Origin: Gangjinia marincola
GTDB taxonomy: Bacteria > Bacteroidota > Bacteroidia > Flavobacteriales > Flavobacteriaceae
Assembly: GCF_039523415.1 (NCBI RefSeq)
Contig: NZ_BAAAFG010000013.1
Location: forward strand, 124,001-188,000
Direction: 5' to 3'
Length of the DNA: 64,000 nt
Shown: piece after piece, positions 28,114 to 36,962 of the stretch
Layout: the number at the start of each line of letters is the position of its first letter
Numbering within the stretch: the first letter of the stretch is position 1
The notes under the pieces: generated by a model
Databases searched by the model: none
Seen by the model: the letters and a program-made list of their open reading frames with translations, nothing else
What the model was told of the DNA's origin: nothing
Program-made: the position numbers and the translations under genes

Positions 28114-28917
28114 CTACTGCTCATTCAGACCCCAGTCATACTCTGTGAAACTCACTTTAGCGTCTGGATTAACTTTAGTTGAAGCATATTGATTCACATA
28201 TTCCGGAAGGGTTGCTATGCCTTTGATCAAATAATCTTTTTTATACCAGTCAAAAATCTTATTCAGCTTAATGCGTTTTGGATTGCTCAGATAATTTTTA
28301 TTGGAGTTGATAAACATGCTGGCGGCTTGATCCAGTTGCTCATTGATATTAGAAGCGGTAAATGCCTGAGGCATCAAATCTGGGCAAGAGATAGAGGCGC
28401 AGTTAATGGCGAAATGAATCCTGGGTTCATTCATTTTTCGCAGTACGCCGTTTTCAATCGCTCCTAGCGAAAGCATTTTATCACCCACAGGAACTAGAGC
28501 TTTTGTCCAAGCTCCGTCAATGTCTTTAATGCTCTTTAACGGATAATGATCTAAAATCAAATCTACCGTATATGCATTATATAAATTGATGTAGTACGCT
28601 AGGAGCTCTTCTACCTTCCAGGTGTCATCTGGTGTCAAGGAAGAAAGCTTCGTTAAGTATGCATCCAGTGCTTCCCGGTCTTTTAGAAATCCTTTGTAAT
28701 CCACTAAACCTTCAGCATTGACATGCTTTTGTAGTAAGGAAGTCCACGCCGAATGATCCACGCGATCCTCAACAGTTTTCTCGCCTAAATCACCAGTAAC
28801 CTCTTTGGTAGGTTGCCCTTGGCTGGTGAGACCGGCAGAAGCCAGCAGCGAACAGCCTGAAAATAAAATGCTGATCAAAGCAAGCGGGGTAATGATAGAT
28901 CGTTTAAAAAAAAGCAT
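28114..28917 (-). CDS. DUF547 family lipoprotein
   Basis: About 267 aa from ATG 28917, chosen because it gives a lipoprotein signal (LISILFSGC); a longer upstream frame does not. The DUF547 core is clear: LLAYYINLYNAYTVDLILDH, the SLGAIENGVLR segment and HFAINCASISCPDL with its Cys-x-Ser-Cys motif. The family is related by fold to cysteine proteases, but its function is unknown. It is secreted or membrane anchored. The gene is convergent with corA and 45 bases from the stop-side terminator of the next minus-strand gene. Confidence 0.85.
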   Translation of the reverse strand: MLFFKRSIITPLALISILFSGCSLLASAGLTSQGQPTKEVTGDLGEKTVEDRVDHSAWTSLLQKHVNAEGLVDYKGFLKDREALDAYLTKLSSLTPDDTWKVEELLAYYINLYNAYTVDLILDHYPLKSIKDIDGAWTKALVPVGDKMLSLGAIENGVLRKMNEPRIHFAINCASISCPDLMPQAFTASNINEQLDQAASMFINSNKNYLSNPKRIKLNKIFDWYKKDYLIKGIATLPEYVNQYASTKVNPDAKVSFTEYDWGLNEQ

Positions 28918-28982
28918 GATGTGAAAGTTTAATATCACTAAAATAAGTCGATTTGTCTTCAAGGAACTTACATGTGGTGAAT

Positions 28983-29023
28983 AAAAAAACATCTTCCGCC
29001 GGTGTTAAGGACAAAAGATGTTT
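28983..29023 (-). terminator. Terminator of the old yellow enzyme gene
   Basis: The inverted repeat AAACATCTT (28987-28995) / AAGATGTTT (29015-29023) is followed by seven T on the minus strand, 20 bases past the stop codon. Confidence 0.75.
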
Positions 29024-29041
29024 CTGATGCAGTGCATTAGA

Positions 29042-30124
29042 TTAACTTGGCACGCCTGCCATCTCGTAGTCTGTATAACCTTCCGCGCCGGCGCTATAAA
29101 AAGTATCCTGATCAGGTTCGTTAAGCTCTAAATCATTTTGCATGCGATACACCAAATCTGGATTGGCAATATAAGGACGACCAAAGGCCACCAAATCGCC
29201 TTTATCATCTTGCAGGTCTTGTTCTGCTTGTTCCTTATTGTATCCTCCGCTTAAAATTCGGGTGCCGTCAAACTCATCCCAAATGGCTTTTTTGAGCTCA
29301 TAAGGAACAGCGGGTGCGCCCATGGCCTCATGATCCACTAAATGAATATAAGCCATGTTGAGTTCATTAAATTTCTTGGCCAGATAAGTAAATTGCTCTT
29401 TGGTGTCATCAAATACATCCATGTCGTTCATCGCTCCGTTAGGACTCAATCTAATCCCAACTTTTTCGGCTCCAATAGCGTGTACAACCTTAGCAGCAAC
29501 CGCTAAGGCGAATCTGGACCTGTTTTCTATGCTTCCGCCGTATTCATCCTCACGTTTATTAGACGCAGGGTTATTAAATTGATCAATTAAATACCCATTT
29601 GCTCCGTGTAGTTCCACTCCGTCAAATCCTGCTTCCATGGCATATCGTGCTGCGGTCACAAAAGAATCTTCGGCAGCAATCACCTCTTCTCGGGTCATTT
29701 CTTTTGGGGTAGGATAGGGCTGCTCACCTTCTTGATCGGTATACATCTTACCGCTTAATTGAATCGCACTAGGTGCCATAATGGTAGCATCATCTGGCAT
29801 ATTGAGTGGATGAGACACCCTACCCGTATGCATAATTTGAAGAAATATCTTTCCGCCATTATCATGAACGGCTTCGGTCACTTTTAACCAACCTGCCACG
29901 TGATCGCGATTGTACATTCCCGGGATGCGGGCGTAACCAATCCCATTGGGGGAGGGAGCAGTACCTTCTGTAATGATTAGACCTGCACCGGCACGCTGCG
30001 CGTAATATTTTGCCATTAAACTGTTTGGGATATGATCTATAGCTCTACAGCGGGTCATGGGAGACATCACCACGCGATTTTTTAAAGACACATCTCTTAG
30101 GGTAAACGAATCAAATAATTTCAT
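29042..30124 (-). CDS. Old yellow enzyme / alkene reductase (NemA-like)
   Basis: A protein of 360 aa, the usual length. It is an FMN enzyme that reduces activated C=C bonds with NAD(P)H. The motifs MSPMTRCRA (FMN contact), HGANGYLIDQFNNP (catalytic and substrate His/Asn region), EDEYGGSIENRSRF and the C-terminal phosphate-binding LSGGY and VAFGRPYIANPDL are all present. It stands alone with its own terminator. Natural substrates of this family are usually electrophilic stress compounds. No TetR repressor is adjacent. Family secure, substrate unknown. Confidence 0.93.
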   Translation of the reverse strand: MKLFDSFTLRDVSLKNRVVMSPMTRCRAIDHIPNSLMAKYYAQRAGAGLIITEGTAPSPNGIGYARIPGMYNRDHVAGWLKVTEAVHDNGGKIFLQIMHTGRVSHPLNMPDDATIMAPSAIQLSGKMYTDQEGEQPYPTPKEMTREEVIAAEDSFVTAARYAMEAGFDGVELHGANGYLIDQFNNPASNKREDEYGGSIENRSRFALAVAAKVVHAIGAEKVGIRLSPNGAMNDMDVFDDTKEQFTYLAKKFNELNMAYIHLVDHEAMGAPAVPYELKKAIWDEFDGTRILSGGYNKEQAEQDLQDDKGDLVAFGRPYIANPDLVYRMQNDLELNEPDQDTFYSAGAEGYTDYEMAGVPS

Positions 30125-30223
30125 GTTTTTTTTATAAAATTACCGTCATTGTGTGCAATTCCATGTTAATATAACGTCAGAATTTTCAAAAAAAACATAA
30201 AACTACGTTAAGTTATGTATTAA

Positions 30224-30571
30224 TTAGTTTTCTACATAATAGCACTGATACTCATATGTATCAGGATGAGAATTATCAAGATGATTACCTATTTGTAAAA
30301 TTTCTTTCCTATTTTCCTTCTCTTCTTCCTCTTGAATCTCCGGTGGCATCATTCCCCACTCAAAAGAAGAAAAGAACAAAAATGATACAGAATCATCTTC
30401 ATATTCATTATAATCATAAAATTCTGGTGCAACATCTTCTCCATCAGGATCTTTAAGATTTAATTCCTTGGAAATATTTGAGACTTCTTTTAATAATCTT
30501 TCTTGTTCCTCTTTTTTAATTTCTTTAGTATCTTTTCTTTTGATAAAAAGTGCGGGTCCAAACTCTGACAT
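30224..30571 (-). CDS. Uncharacterised acidic protein
   Basis: A protein of 115 aa that I do not recognise. It is very acidic and charged (KEEQERLLKEV near residue 20 and EEEEKENRKE near 80), with a hydrophobic core SVSFLFFSSFEWG. No signal peptide or membrane segment is clear. The upstream gap is AT-rich. It may pair with the next small membrane gene, which is on the same strand 88 bases upstream. Confidence 0.55.
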   Translation of the reverse strand: MSEFGPALFIKRKDTKEIKKEEQERLLKEVSNISKELNLKDPDGEDVAPEFYDYNEYEDDSVSFLFFSSFEWGMMPPEIQEEEEKENRKEILQIGNHLDNSHPDTYEYQCYYVEN

Positions 30572-30658
30572 AGTAGTGCGATTTAATATGATAATTTAAA
30601 TATACATAAAAAAAGAACTGGAACAATTTTTATTTGAGCTAATCTACTTGATGAGTGT

Positions 30659-31111
30659 TTAGATTAGAAACTTTCCGTAAATAAAAATGTTAACGCATAT
30701 CAAAATAGCGATAATACTAAGAATAATTAGCAATAAATAAGCAGATGTAATTCCTCTCGTAGATTTTACTAATAAAGGGATATCGTTAGATACAAGCGCT
30801 CTTCTAATTGCCATAGAAGAACTTAAAATTTTTTTTGAGGAGAAGTAAAAGAGTAAAGATGATCCAATAAAACCGATACCTTTTAGAAGACCAAACTCTT
30901 TATTATAGAATTTTTGAGAAGATTTAATTATTGGTTCTATTCCGATAGAGTCACTAAAAATTATATAGAGAAATCCTATCAAGAATAATTGACATGCCGC
31001 TATAAAACCAAACCTTGACATAAGTTTTCCCCATTTAGCAATGATATTCATATTAACTTTCGCGCTGTTGTAAACCTCTAACAGATCGTCTTCTAAATGT
31101 TTAAAATTCAT
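30659..31111 (-). CDS. Uncharacterised small membrane protein
   Basis: A protein of 150 aa. Three hydrophobic segments are visible: around residues 33-51 (FIAACQLFLIGFLYIIFSD), 78-90 and 122-145 (YLLLIILSIIAILICVNIFI). No known family signature is seen. The N-terminus is predicted cytosolic. The base composition is AT-rich like that of its small neighbour, and the two lie in a local island of unknown genes between better-conserved blocks. Confidence 0.6.
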   Translation of the reverse strand: MNFKHLEDDLLEVYNSAKVNMNIIAKWGKLMSRFGFIAACQLFLIGFLYIIFSDSIGIEPIIKSSQKFYNKEFGLLKGIGFIGSSLLFYFSSKKILSSSMAIRRALVSNDIPLLVKSTRGITSAYLLLIILSIIAILICVNIFIYGKFLI

Positions 31112-31235
31112 AGCAAGAAATTAAAATTAATCTAAATTACATAAGATCAATTTTAATTATGACGAATTACAAAATTATTTTGAAGTAAATAATCCATAAT
31201 TATGGAATTATTGTATTTTTACTGAAAATTGTCCC

Positions 31236-32498
31236 ATGTCCTTTGAGCGTATTCGTGAAAAACTAAACATACTGGCAGATGCCGCAAAATACGATGTGTC
31301 ATGTTCGTCAAGCGGAAGTAAACGCCAAAATAAGAATAAGGGTTTGGGCGATAGCAGCGGAATGGGAATCTGCCATAGCTATACGGAAGATGGTCGCTGT
31401 GTTTCCCTGCTAAAAATTCTACTCACTAATTATTGCATTTTTGACTGTGCCTATTGCGTTACCCGAAAAAGCAACGACATCAAGCGGGCTGCATTTAAGG
31501 TGCAGGAGGTAGTCGATCTAACCATTAATTTTTACCGGCGAAATTATATTGAAGGGCTTTTCTTAAGTTCAGGAATTTTTAAAAATGCAGATTATACCAT
31601 GGAACGTCTGGTTGCAGTGGCAAAAAAACTGCGTGAAGAAGAAAATTTTAACGGGTACATCCATCTAAAATCCATCCCGGGAGCATCAGATGAGTTGATG
31701 CGAGAAGCAGGCCTATACGCTGATCGATTAAGCGTTAATATTGAAATCCCCACAGAACAAGGCTTAAAGCAACTTGCGCCGGATAAAAATAGGGCTGATT
31801 TTTTAAAGCCTATGAAAAAGGTGAAGCAAGAGATCATCCAGTACAAACAGGAAAAGAAGATCATTAAAAGCACACCTAAATACGCGCCGGCAGGTCAAAG
31901 TACGCAAATGATCATTGGGGCAAGTGGAGAAAGCGATCTTGAAATCATAGCCACCTCCAACTATTTTTATAAGCAGTATAACTTAAAGCGGGTGTACTAT
32001 TCCGGTTATATTCCCATAAGCTATGATAATAGATTGCCGCAAATTGGTACTCCTGTTCCTGTTTTGCGTGAAAATCGTCTATATCAATCAGATTGGTTGA
32101 TGCGGTTTTATGGGTTTGAGGCTAATGAAATTGTTAATGCCCACCATCCTAACTTGGACTTGGAGATCGATCCTAAACTGAGTTGGGCTTTACGCCACTT
32201 AGATCAGTTTCCTGTAGATGTGAATAAAGCAAGTAAACGCATGTTAGCGCGAATTCCGGGATTAGGAATGAAGTCTGTACATAAGATTTTAGGCGCAAGA
32301 AGGTTTAGACGACTTAATTGGGAGCACCTTAAAAAAATTGGCGTTGCTTTAAATCGTGCGCAATATTTTATGGTGTGCGACTCCCCAGATTTTGAGCGCA
32401 GGGATTTAACAGAACACCAGATCAAACAATTAATTCTTAAAAACTCAACCAGCAAATACGCGCCTATGTTCAATACACAACTCCAATTGTTTAGCTAA
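31236..32498 (+). CDS. Radical SAM protein, putative DNA modification/repair (TIGR03916 type)
   Basis: A protein of 420 aa. The radical SAM cluster motif is CIFDCAYC (CX3CX2C). The N-terminus has the family's SGSKRQNKNKGLGD and ICHSYTEDGRCVSLLKIL segments, and the C-terminus holds a helix-hairpin-helix (LARIPGLGMKSVHKIL), which implies binding to DNA. Such proteins are always accompanied by a partner of about 250 aa, which overlaps the stop codon here. The pair has been proposed to modify or repair DNA; no activity is established. Family call secure, substrate unknown. Confidence 0.9.
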   Translation: MSFERIREKLNILADAAKYDVSCSSSGSKRQNKNKGLGDSSGMGICHSYTEDGRCVSLLKILLTNYCIFDCAYCVTRKSNDIKRAAFKVQEVVDLTINFYRRNYIEGLFLSSGIFKNADYTMERLVAVAKKLREEENFNGYIHLKSIPGASDELMREAGLYADRLSVNIEIPTEQGLKQLAPDKNRADFLKPMKKVKQEIIQYKQEKKIIKSTPKYAPAGQSTQMIIGASGESDLEIIATSNYFYKQYNLKRVYYSGYIPISYDNRLPQIGTPVPVLRENRLYQSDWLMRFYGFEANEIVNAHHPNLDLEIDPKLSWALRHLDQFPVDVNKASKRMLARIPGLGMKSVHKILGARRFRRLNWEHLKKIGVALNRAQYFMVCDSPDFERRDLTEHQIKQLILKNSTSKYAPMFNTQLQLFS

Positions 32499-33274
32499 TG
32501 CAAGATCATTATATATTAAGTTATGACGGGAGTTTTGACGGGCTTTTATCCGCTTTATTCATGGTATTTGAAGAGCGTCTGGATAAGGTAACGATTAAGA
32601 AAAAATCTCACTTACAGGATAGTTTATTTTCTAAGAAGGTAGAGGTGATCTCCAATTCGCAGAATGCTGCACGCGTATGGGACGGTATGACTAAATATAT
32701 GGGAACAGCAGCACGTCATAAATTATATATGTGTTTTTTGAGTGAGTTGCCTTGTGTAGAAGATCATATTTTGGGCTATGTACGGTATGCTATTGCACGA
32801 GAAGAAAATATTGATCAGGATTACTCAAATGCAGATGTTCTTAAAGTAAGCCAGGTCACTAAGATGGTGGGCAGAGAAAAGCATAGGATGGAGGCATTTA
32901 TTCGATTTAAGCTTTCTAAGGACAATATTTATTTCGCTACTGTGGAACCAGATTTTGATGTACTACCCCTAATCACTAAACATTTTGAAGGGCGGTATGC
33001 AGATCAACGCTGGCTTATATACGATTTAAAACGCTCCTACGGCGTATACTACAATCTCGACAAAGCCGAAACCATCACCCTAGACCTAGATCAATCTCTT
33101 ATTTCAGGTGGATCGAATAAGCGTTATTTCTCTCCAAAAGAGTATGATTTTCAGGAATTGTGGAAGGATTATTTCGCCAGTACGAACATAAAGGCCAGAA
33201 AAAATATGAAATTACACCTTAGACATGTACCAAAACGCTATTGGAAATACTTGATTGAGAAGCAAGTAGATTAG
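32498..33274 (+). CDS. Partner protein of the radical SAM enzyme (TIGR03915 type, putative DNA repair)
   Basis: A protein of 258 aa. It starts with YILSYDGSFDGLLSALFMVFE, the hallmark of this partner family, and ends with the block FSPKEYDFQELWKDYF, then RHVPKRYWKYLIEK. The start ATG overlaps the stop of the radical SAM gene (TAATG), so translation is coupled. Related domains occur fused to a uracil-DNA-glycosylase-like part in other bacteria; that part is absent here. The function is inferred only from the partnership. Confidence 0.88.
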   Translation: MQDHYILSYDGSFDGLLSALFMVFEERLDKVTIKKKSHLQDSLFSKKVEVISNSQNAARVWDGMTKYMGTAARHKLYMCFLSELPCVEDHILGYVRYAIAREENIDQDYSNADVLKVSQVTKMVGREKHRMEAFIRFKLSKDNIYFATVEPDFDVLPLITKHFEGRYADQRWLIYDLKRSYGVYYNLDKAETITLDLDQSLISGGSNKRYFSPKEYDFQELWKDYFASTNIKARKNMKLHLRHVPKRYWKYLIEKQVD

Positions 33275-33329
33275 AAGCGCCTTTTTTTGAAATAAAAATT
33301 AAAAAAATTATTTGGTATTACTTTTTTAG

Positions 33330-33337
33330 TACTTTTG
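33330..33337 (+). promoter_or_regulatory. Bacteroidota -7 promoter box TACTTTTG of the polyamine operon
   Basis: It matches TAnnTTTG exactly, with a TTTG 15-19 bases upstream (33311-33314). The first gene of the operon starts 266 bases downstream, so the transcript would have a long leader. Confidence 0.65.
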
Positions 33338-33603
33338 ATTTAACCAAAAAAACAGGCGAGTAGATTTTACAGCCTTCTTTTTTCGTGATGTTTTATACTT
33401 TATTTGGGTGTGGGAGCATATTGAAGTCAACTCTCAACACAGCTTTGGGGACAGAGAACCGAATGATATGCCTTGCTTCAACTGCATATACCAAACGTGC
33501 CACTTTGTTAAGTGGTAACTCCTCTTATTATTCAATTTGTAATTCATAAGCTTACGATGTTCTATAATAGAATTATACCTAAGCATTCCTTCAGTTAATT
33601 ATA
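33338..33603 (+). promoter_or_regulatory. Long 5' leader of the polyamine operon
   Basis: About 266 bases lie between the promoter box and the arginine decarboxylase start. The leader contains a perfect hairpin CCACTT-TGTT-AAGTGG (33500-33515), an imperfect stem of GTGT-GGGAG with CTCTCAACAC (about 33409-33440), and a 53-codon ORF. The final 50 bases before the start codon are AT-rich with no Shine-Dalgarno. I recognise no known riboswitch. A regulatory leader that senses polyamine or arginine is plausible but inferred. Confidence 0.5.
33388..33549 (+). CDS. Candidate leader ORF (53 codons) upstream of arginine decarboxylase
   Basis: ATG at 33388 opens 53 codons to TAA at 33547-33549, inside the transcript leader. 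The peptide begins MFYTLFGCGSILK and ends YYSICNS; it is rich in Ser, Thr, Cys and Tyr and contains AYTKRATLL. It resembles no protein family I know, so it could be a regulatory leader peptide, an RNA element that happens to be open, or chance. The hairpin at 33500-33515 lies within it, which would let ribosomes on this ORF affect RNA folding. Bacterial polyamine genes elsewhere (SpeFL upstream of speF) use such a design. Confidence 0.35.
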   Translation: MFYTLFGCGSILKSTLNTALGTENRMICLASTAYTKRATLLSGNSSYYSICNS

Positions 33604-35055
33604 ATGAAAACAAAATACGTCGATCTTATAGAGCAAACCTATGACTTCCCTCAAGAAGAGTTTGCACTTAAGGATAATCAATTATTTTTTCACGGGATAG
33701 ACCTTCAGGCATTAATTCATCACTATGGAGCACCGTTAAAGTTTACCTATCTCCCTAAGATTTCAGATAATATTAATCGTGCCAAAGACTGGTTTTCTTC
33801 GGCCATGAAGAAGAATAATTATTCTGGTAAATATCATTATTGCTATTGCACTAAAAGTTCTCATTTTAAGCACGTATTAAATGAAGCGCTTAAAAATGAT
33901 ATTCATATTGAAACCTCTTCGGCATTCGACATAGATATCGTTAAACACTTGAAAGCCGAAGGTAAAATTACCGATGATACGTTTGTAATCTGTAATGGTT
34001 TCAAACGGGATCAATATGTGCGCAATATCGCCGATTTAGTCAACGGCGGGCATTCCAATTGCTTACCCGTGATAGATAATTATGAGGAGCTCAACTTACT
34101 TACTTCGGCTACTGACAAAAAATTTAAAATAGGGATTCGAATAGCAGCAGAAGAAGAACCAAAATTTGAATTCTATACCTCACGTTTAGGGATAGGATAT
34201 AAAAATATCGTCCCGTTCTTTAATAAGAACATCAAAGATAATGATCAGGTTGAGCTTAAAATGCTCCATTTTTTTATCAATACAGGTATTCGCGATACCG
34301 CTTATTATTGGAACGAACTAGTAAAGTGTTTAACCCTGTATATTAACTTGAAGAAAGTGTGCCCAACCTTAGATAGCCTAAACATTGGGGGCGGATTTCC
34401 TATAAAGAATTCGTTGGCCTTTGAGTATGATTATCAATATATGATTAATGAGATCATCAATCAAATTAAAAATGCGTGTGATGAAGCCGGTGTAGCTGTA
34501 CCCCATATTTTCACTGAGTTTGGAAGTTTTACTGTGGGTGAAAGTGGAGGAGCGATCTATGAAATTTTGTATCAAAAACAGCAAAATGACCGCGAGAAGT
34601 GGAATATGATCAACTCATCGTTTATTACCACCATGCCAGATACCTGGGCGATTAATAAGCGTTTTGTCATGCTGGCTATCAATCGTTGGAATGAAGAGTA
34701 TGAACGCGTACTGTTGGGTGGATTAACTTGTGATAGTGATGATTATTACAACAGTGAGCAACACCTCAATGCGATTTATTTACCCAAGTATAAAAAGGAT
34801 AAACCTTTATACATCGGCTTTTTTAATACAGGGGCTTATCAAGAAACCATTGGTGGATATGGTGGACTACAACATTGTTTAATACCGCAGCCTAAGCACA
34901 TTATCATACAGAGGGATCCAGATGGAGAAATAACTACTCAAGTATTTTCTGAGCAGCAGACCTCTCAGCAACTTTTATCCATTTTGGGCTACACCGAAAA
35001 TAAACAAGAAACTTTAATCAATTCCGTTTTAGCATCAACTCAAACCCTATCATGA
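33604..35055 (+). CDS. speA: Arginine decarboxylase (alanine-racemase fold)
   Basis: A protein of 483 aa, the short Bacteroidota form without the large insertion of the E. coli enzyme. It decarboxylates arginine to agmatine with PLP. Visible motifs: the PLP lysine region YHYCYCTKSSHF, SSAFDIDIV, the Gly-rich phosphate loop LNIGGGFPIKNSLAFEYD, and the C-terminal GGLTCDSDDYYN with the Cys/Asp that complete the neighbouring active site, then FFNTGAYQE. It is the first gene of the operon; its stop overlaps the agmatinase start (ATGA). The next two genes make the same pathway's following steps. Confidence 0.93.
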   Translation: MKTKYVDLIEQTYDFPQEEFALKDNQLFFHGIDLQALIHHYGAPLKFTYLPKISDNINRAKDWFSSAMKKNNYSGKYHYCYCTKSSHFKHVLNEALKNDIHIETSSAFDIDIVKHLKAEGKITDDTFVICNGFKRDQYVRNIADLVNGGHSNCLPVIDNYEELNLLTSATDKKFKIGIRIAAEEEPKFEFYTSRLGIGYKNIVPFFNKNIKDNDQVELKMLHFFINTGIRDTAYYWNELVKCLTLYINLKKVCPTLDSLNIGGGFPIKNSLAFEYDYQYMINEIINQIKNACDEAGVAVPHIFTEFGSFTVGESGGAIYEILYQKQQNDREKWNMINSSFITTMPDTWAINKRFVMLAINRWNEEYERVLLGGLTCDSDDYYNSEQHLNAIYLPKYKKDKPLYIGFFNTGAYQETIGGYGGLQHCLIPQPKHIIIQRDPDGEITTQVFSEQQTSQQLLSILGYTENKQETLINSVLASTQTLS

Positions 35056-35996
35056 AACATTCAAAAACGTATGCCGGTATTTCTGAAAAATACGCCGGCT
35101 ATGAAACCTCAAAAATCGTATTAATCCCGGTTCCTTATGATGGCACCAGCACCTGGGGCAAAGGAGCCGATAAAGGTCCTGAAGCATTTTTACACGCCAG
35201 TGAAAATATGGAGCTATACGATATTGAAACCGATAGTGAAATATACAAACAAGGGATACATTTAGCTGCGCCCATCACAGAGAACACCTCACCAGAGGCG
35301 ATGGTTAGTGCGGTACATGATGCAGTAAAAGAGCATATCAAGCGAAATAAATTTGTAACGCTATTTGGTGGAGAGCATTCAGTTTCTATTGGCACTCTGC
35401 GTGCATTTAATGAATCATTTGACAACCTTACTGTGCTCCACATTGATGCACATGCAGATTTGCGTAAGAGTTATGAAGGATCGCCCTACAACCATGCCTG
35501 CGCGGTATATGAGGCCAACCAACAAGCGAACTTAATACAGGTGGGCATTCGCAGTATGGACCGCAGTGAACGTAGTTTGATGAATGAAGAAAATGTATTT
35601 TTTGCGCATGAAATGGCTACAGATGATTACTGGATGGATGCAGCGATTGAGGCAATGACTGATCAGGTATTTATCACTTTTGATCTGGATGCGTTTGATA
35701 GTTCGTTGGTACCTTCAACCGGCACACCTGAGCCAGGCGGATTATTATGGTATGAAACCTTAGAGTTTTTAAAGAAGGTATTTAGTGAGAAGAACGTGGT
35801 TGGCTTTGATATTGTAGAGCTTTGTCCTAATCCAAACGATAAATCTTCAGACTTTTTAGCCGCAAAACTTTATTACAAAATGTTGAGCTATAAGTTTGAA
35901 ACAGAGCATCAAGAAGAAGATATAGAAGACTACGCGCGAGATTTCAGTACAAAATCAACCAGCAATAATCAATTTGAAGAGTATGATGAGCAGTAA
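35052..35996 (+). CDS. speB: Agmatinase (ureohydrolase)
   Basis: A protein of 314 aa. It hydrolyses agmatine to putrescine and urea using two Mn ions. Metal motifs are complete: GGEHSVS, HIDAHADLRKSYEGSPYNHAC and FDLDAFDSSLVPSTGTPEPGG. The N-terminal GTSTWGKGADKGPEAF is typical. The C-terminal tail of about 25 residues is acidic and extra. It is translationally coupled to speA (4-base overlap) and to the deoxyhypusine-synthase-like gene (11-base overlap). The metal and pathway call is secure; agmatine rather than another guanidine substrate is supported by speA. Confidence 0.93.
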   Translation: MKHSKTYAGISEKYAGYETSKIVLIPVPYDGTSTWGKGADKGPEAFLHASENMELYDIETDSEIYKQGIHLAAPITENTSPEAMVSAVHDAVKEHIKRNKFVTLFGGEHSVSIGTLRAFNESFDNLTVLHIDAHADLRKSYEGSPYNHACAVYEANQQANLIQVGIRSMDRSERSLMNEENVFFAHEMATDDYWMDAAIEAMTDQVFITFDLDAFDSSLVPSTGTPEPGGLLWYETLEFLKKVFSEKNVVGFDIVELCPNPNDKSSDFLAAKLYYKMLSYKFETEHQEEDIEDYARDFSTKSTSNNQFEEYDEQ

Positions 35997-36960
35997 GGGA
36001 GAAATTTCAACATTTATACAAAAGTACTTTTTACATTTTAACGCAGCCAGTTTAGTTGATGCGGCTAAAGCATACGAAGATCAATTAGCGAATAATGCTA
36101 AGATGTTGGTTTCTCTCGCTGGAGCAATGAGCACTGCCGAATTAGGTAAAATCTTTGCAGAGATGATTCGGCAGGATAAAGTGCATATCATCTCCTGTAC
36201 GGGCGCTAATTTAGAAGAAGATGTGATGAACCTTGTGGCACATTCACATTATAAACGTGTGCCTAATTACAGGGATTTGACTCCGCAAGATGAGTGGGAT
36301 TTATTAGAAAAGGGACTTAACCGGGTCACAGATACCTGTATTCCAGAAGAAGAAGCCTTTAGGCGAATCCAACAACATATTGTAGCCATTTGGAAGGATG
36401 CTGAGGCAAAAGGAGAACGCTATTTTCCGCATGAGTTTTTGTATAAACTGTTATTATCTGGCGTCTTAGAACAATACTATGAGATTGATTTAAAGGATAG
36501 TTGGATGTATGCCGCGGCAGAAAAGAACTTGCCTATGGTCGTTCCCGGGTGGGAAGATAGCACGCTGGGCAATATTTTTGCCAGTTACGTGCTTAAGGGA
36601 GAATTACAGGCTCAAACCATGAAATCTGGTATTGAGTACATGACTTTTTTAGCAGACTGGTATACGCAAATTTCTACTGAGGGCGTTGGATTCTTTCAAA
36701 TTGGTGGAGGTATCGCAGGAGATTTTCCTATTTGCGTGGTCCCTATGTTGTATCAGGATATGGAGCGACCAGAGACACCTTTTTGGAGTTATTTTTGTCA
36801 AATTTCAGACTCTACAACCAGTTATGGGAGTTATTCCGGTGCCGTGCCCAATGAAAAAATAACCTGGGGAAAGTTGGACATCAACACGCCTAAATTTATC
36901 ATAGAATCAGACGCTACCATTGTAGCACCTTTAATTTTCGCCTATTTATTAGACATGTAA
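35986..36960 (+). CDS. Deoxyhypusine-synthase-like enzyme, probable homospermidine synthase
   Basis: A protein of about 324 aa. NAD-dependent aminobutyl transferases of this family carry the catalytic Lys in a GxVPDE..WGK block; here it is GAVPNEKITWGK. NAD-binding segments (SLAGAMSTAELGKIF, SCTGANLEEDV, GGGIAGDFP) are conserved. Bacteria lack eIF5A, so the acceptor is likely putrescine, giving homospermidine, the main polyamine reported for flavobacteria; this substrate is inferred. The start is placed at the second ATG of an ATGATG pair overlapping the agmatinase stop. It is followed 2 bases later by a small acidic protein gene. Confidence 0.85.
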   Translation: MSSKGEISTFIQKYFLHFNAASLVDAAKAYEDQLANNAKMLVSLAGAMSTAELGKIFAEMIRQDKVHIISCTGANLEEDVMNLVAHSHYKRVPNYRDLTPQDEWDLLEKGLNRVTDTCIPEEEAFRRIQQHIVAIWKDAEAKGERYFPHEFLYKLLLSGVLEQYYEIDLKDSWMYAAAEKNLPMVVPGWEDSTLGNIFASYVLKGELQAQTMKSGIEYMTFLADWYTQISTEGVGFFQIGGGIAGDFPICVVPMLYQDMERPETPFWSYFCQISDSTTSYGSYSGAVPNEKITWGKLDINTPKFIIESDATIVAPLIFAYLLDM

Positions 36961-36962
36961 TC

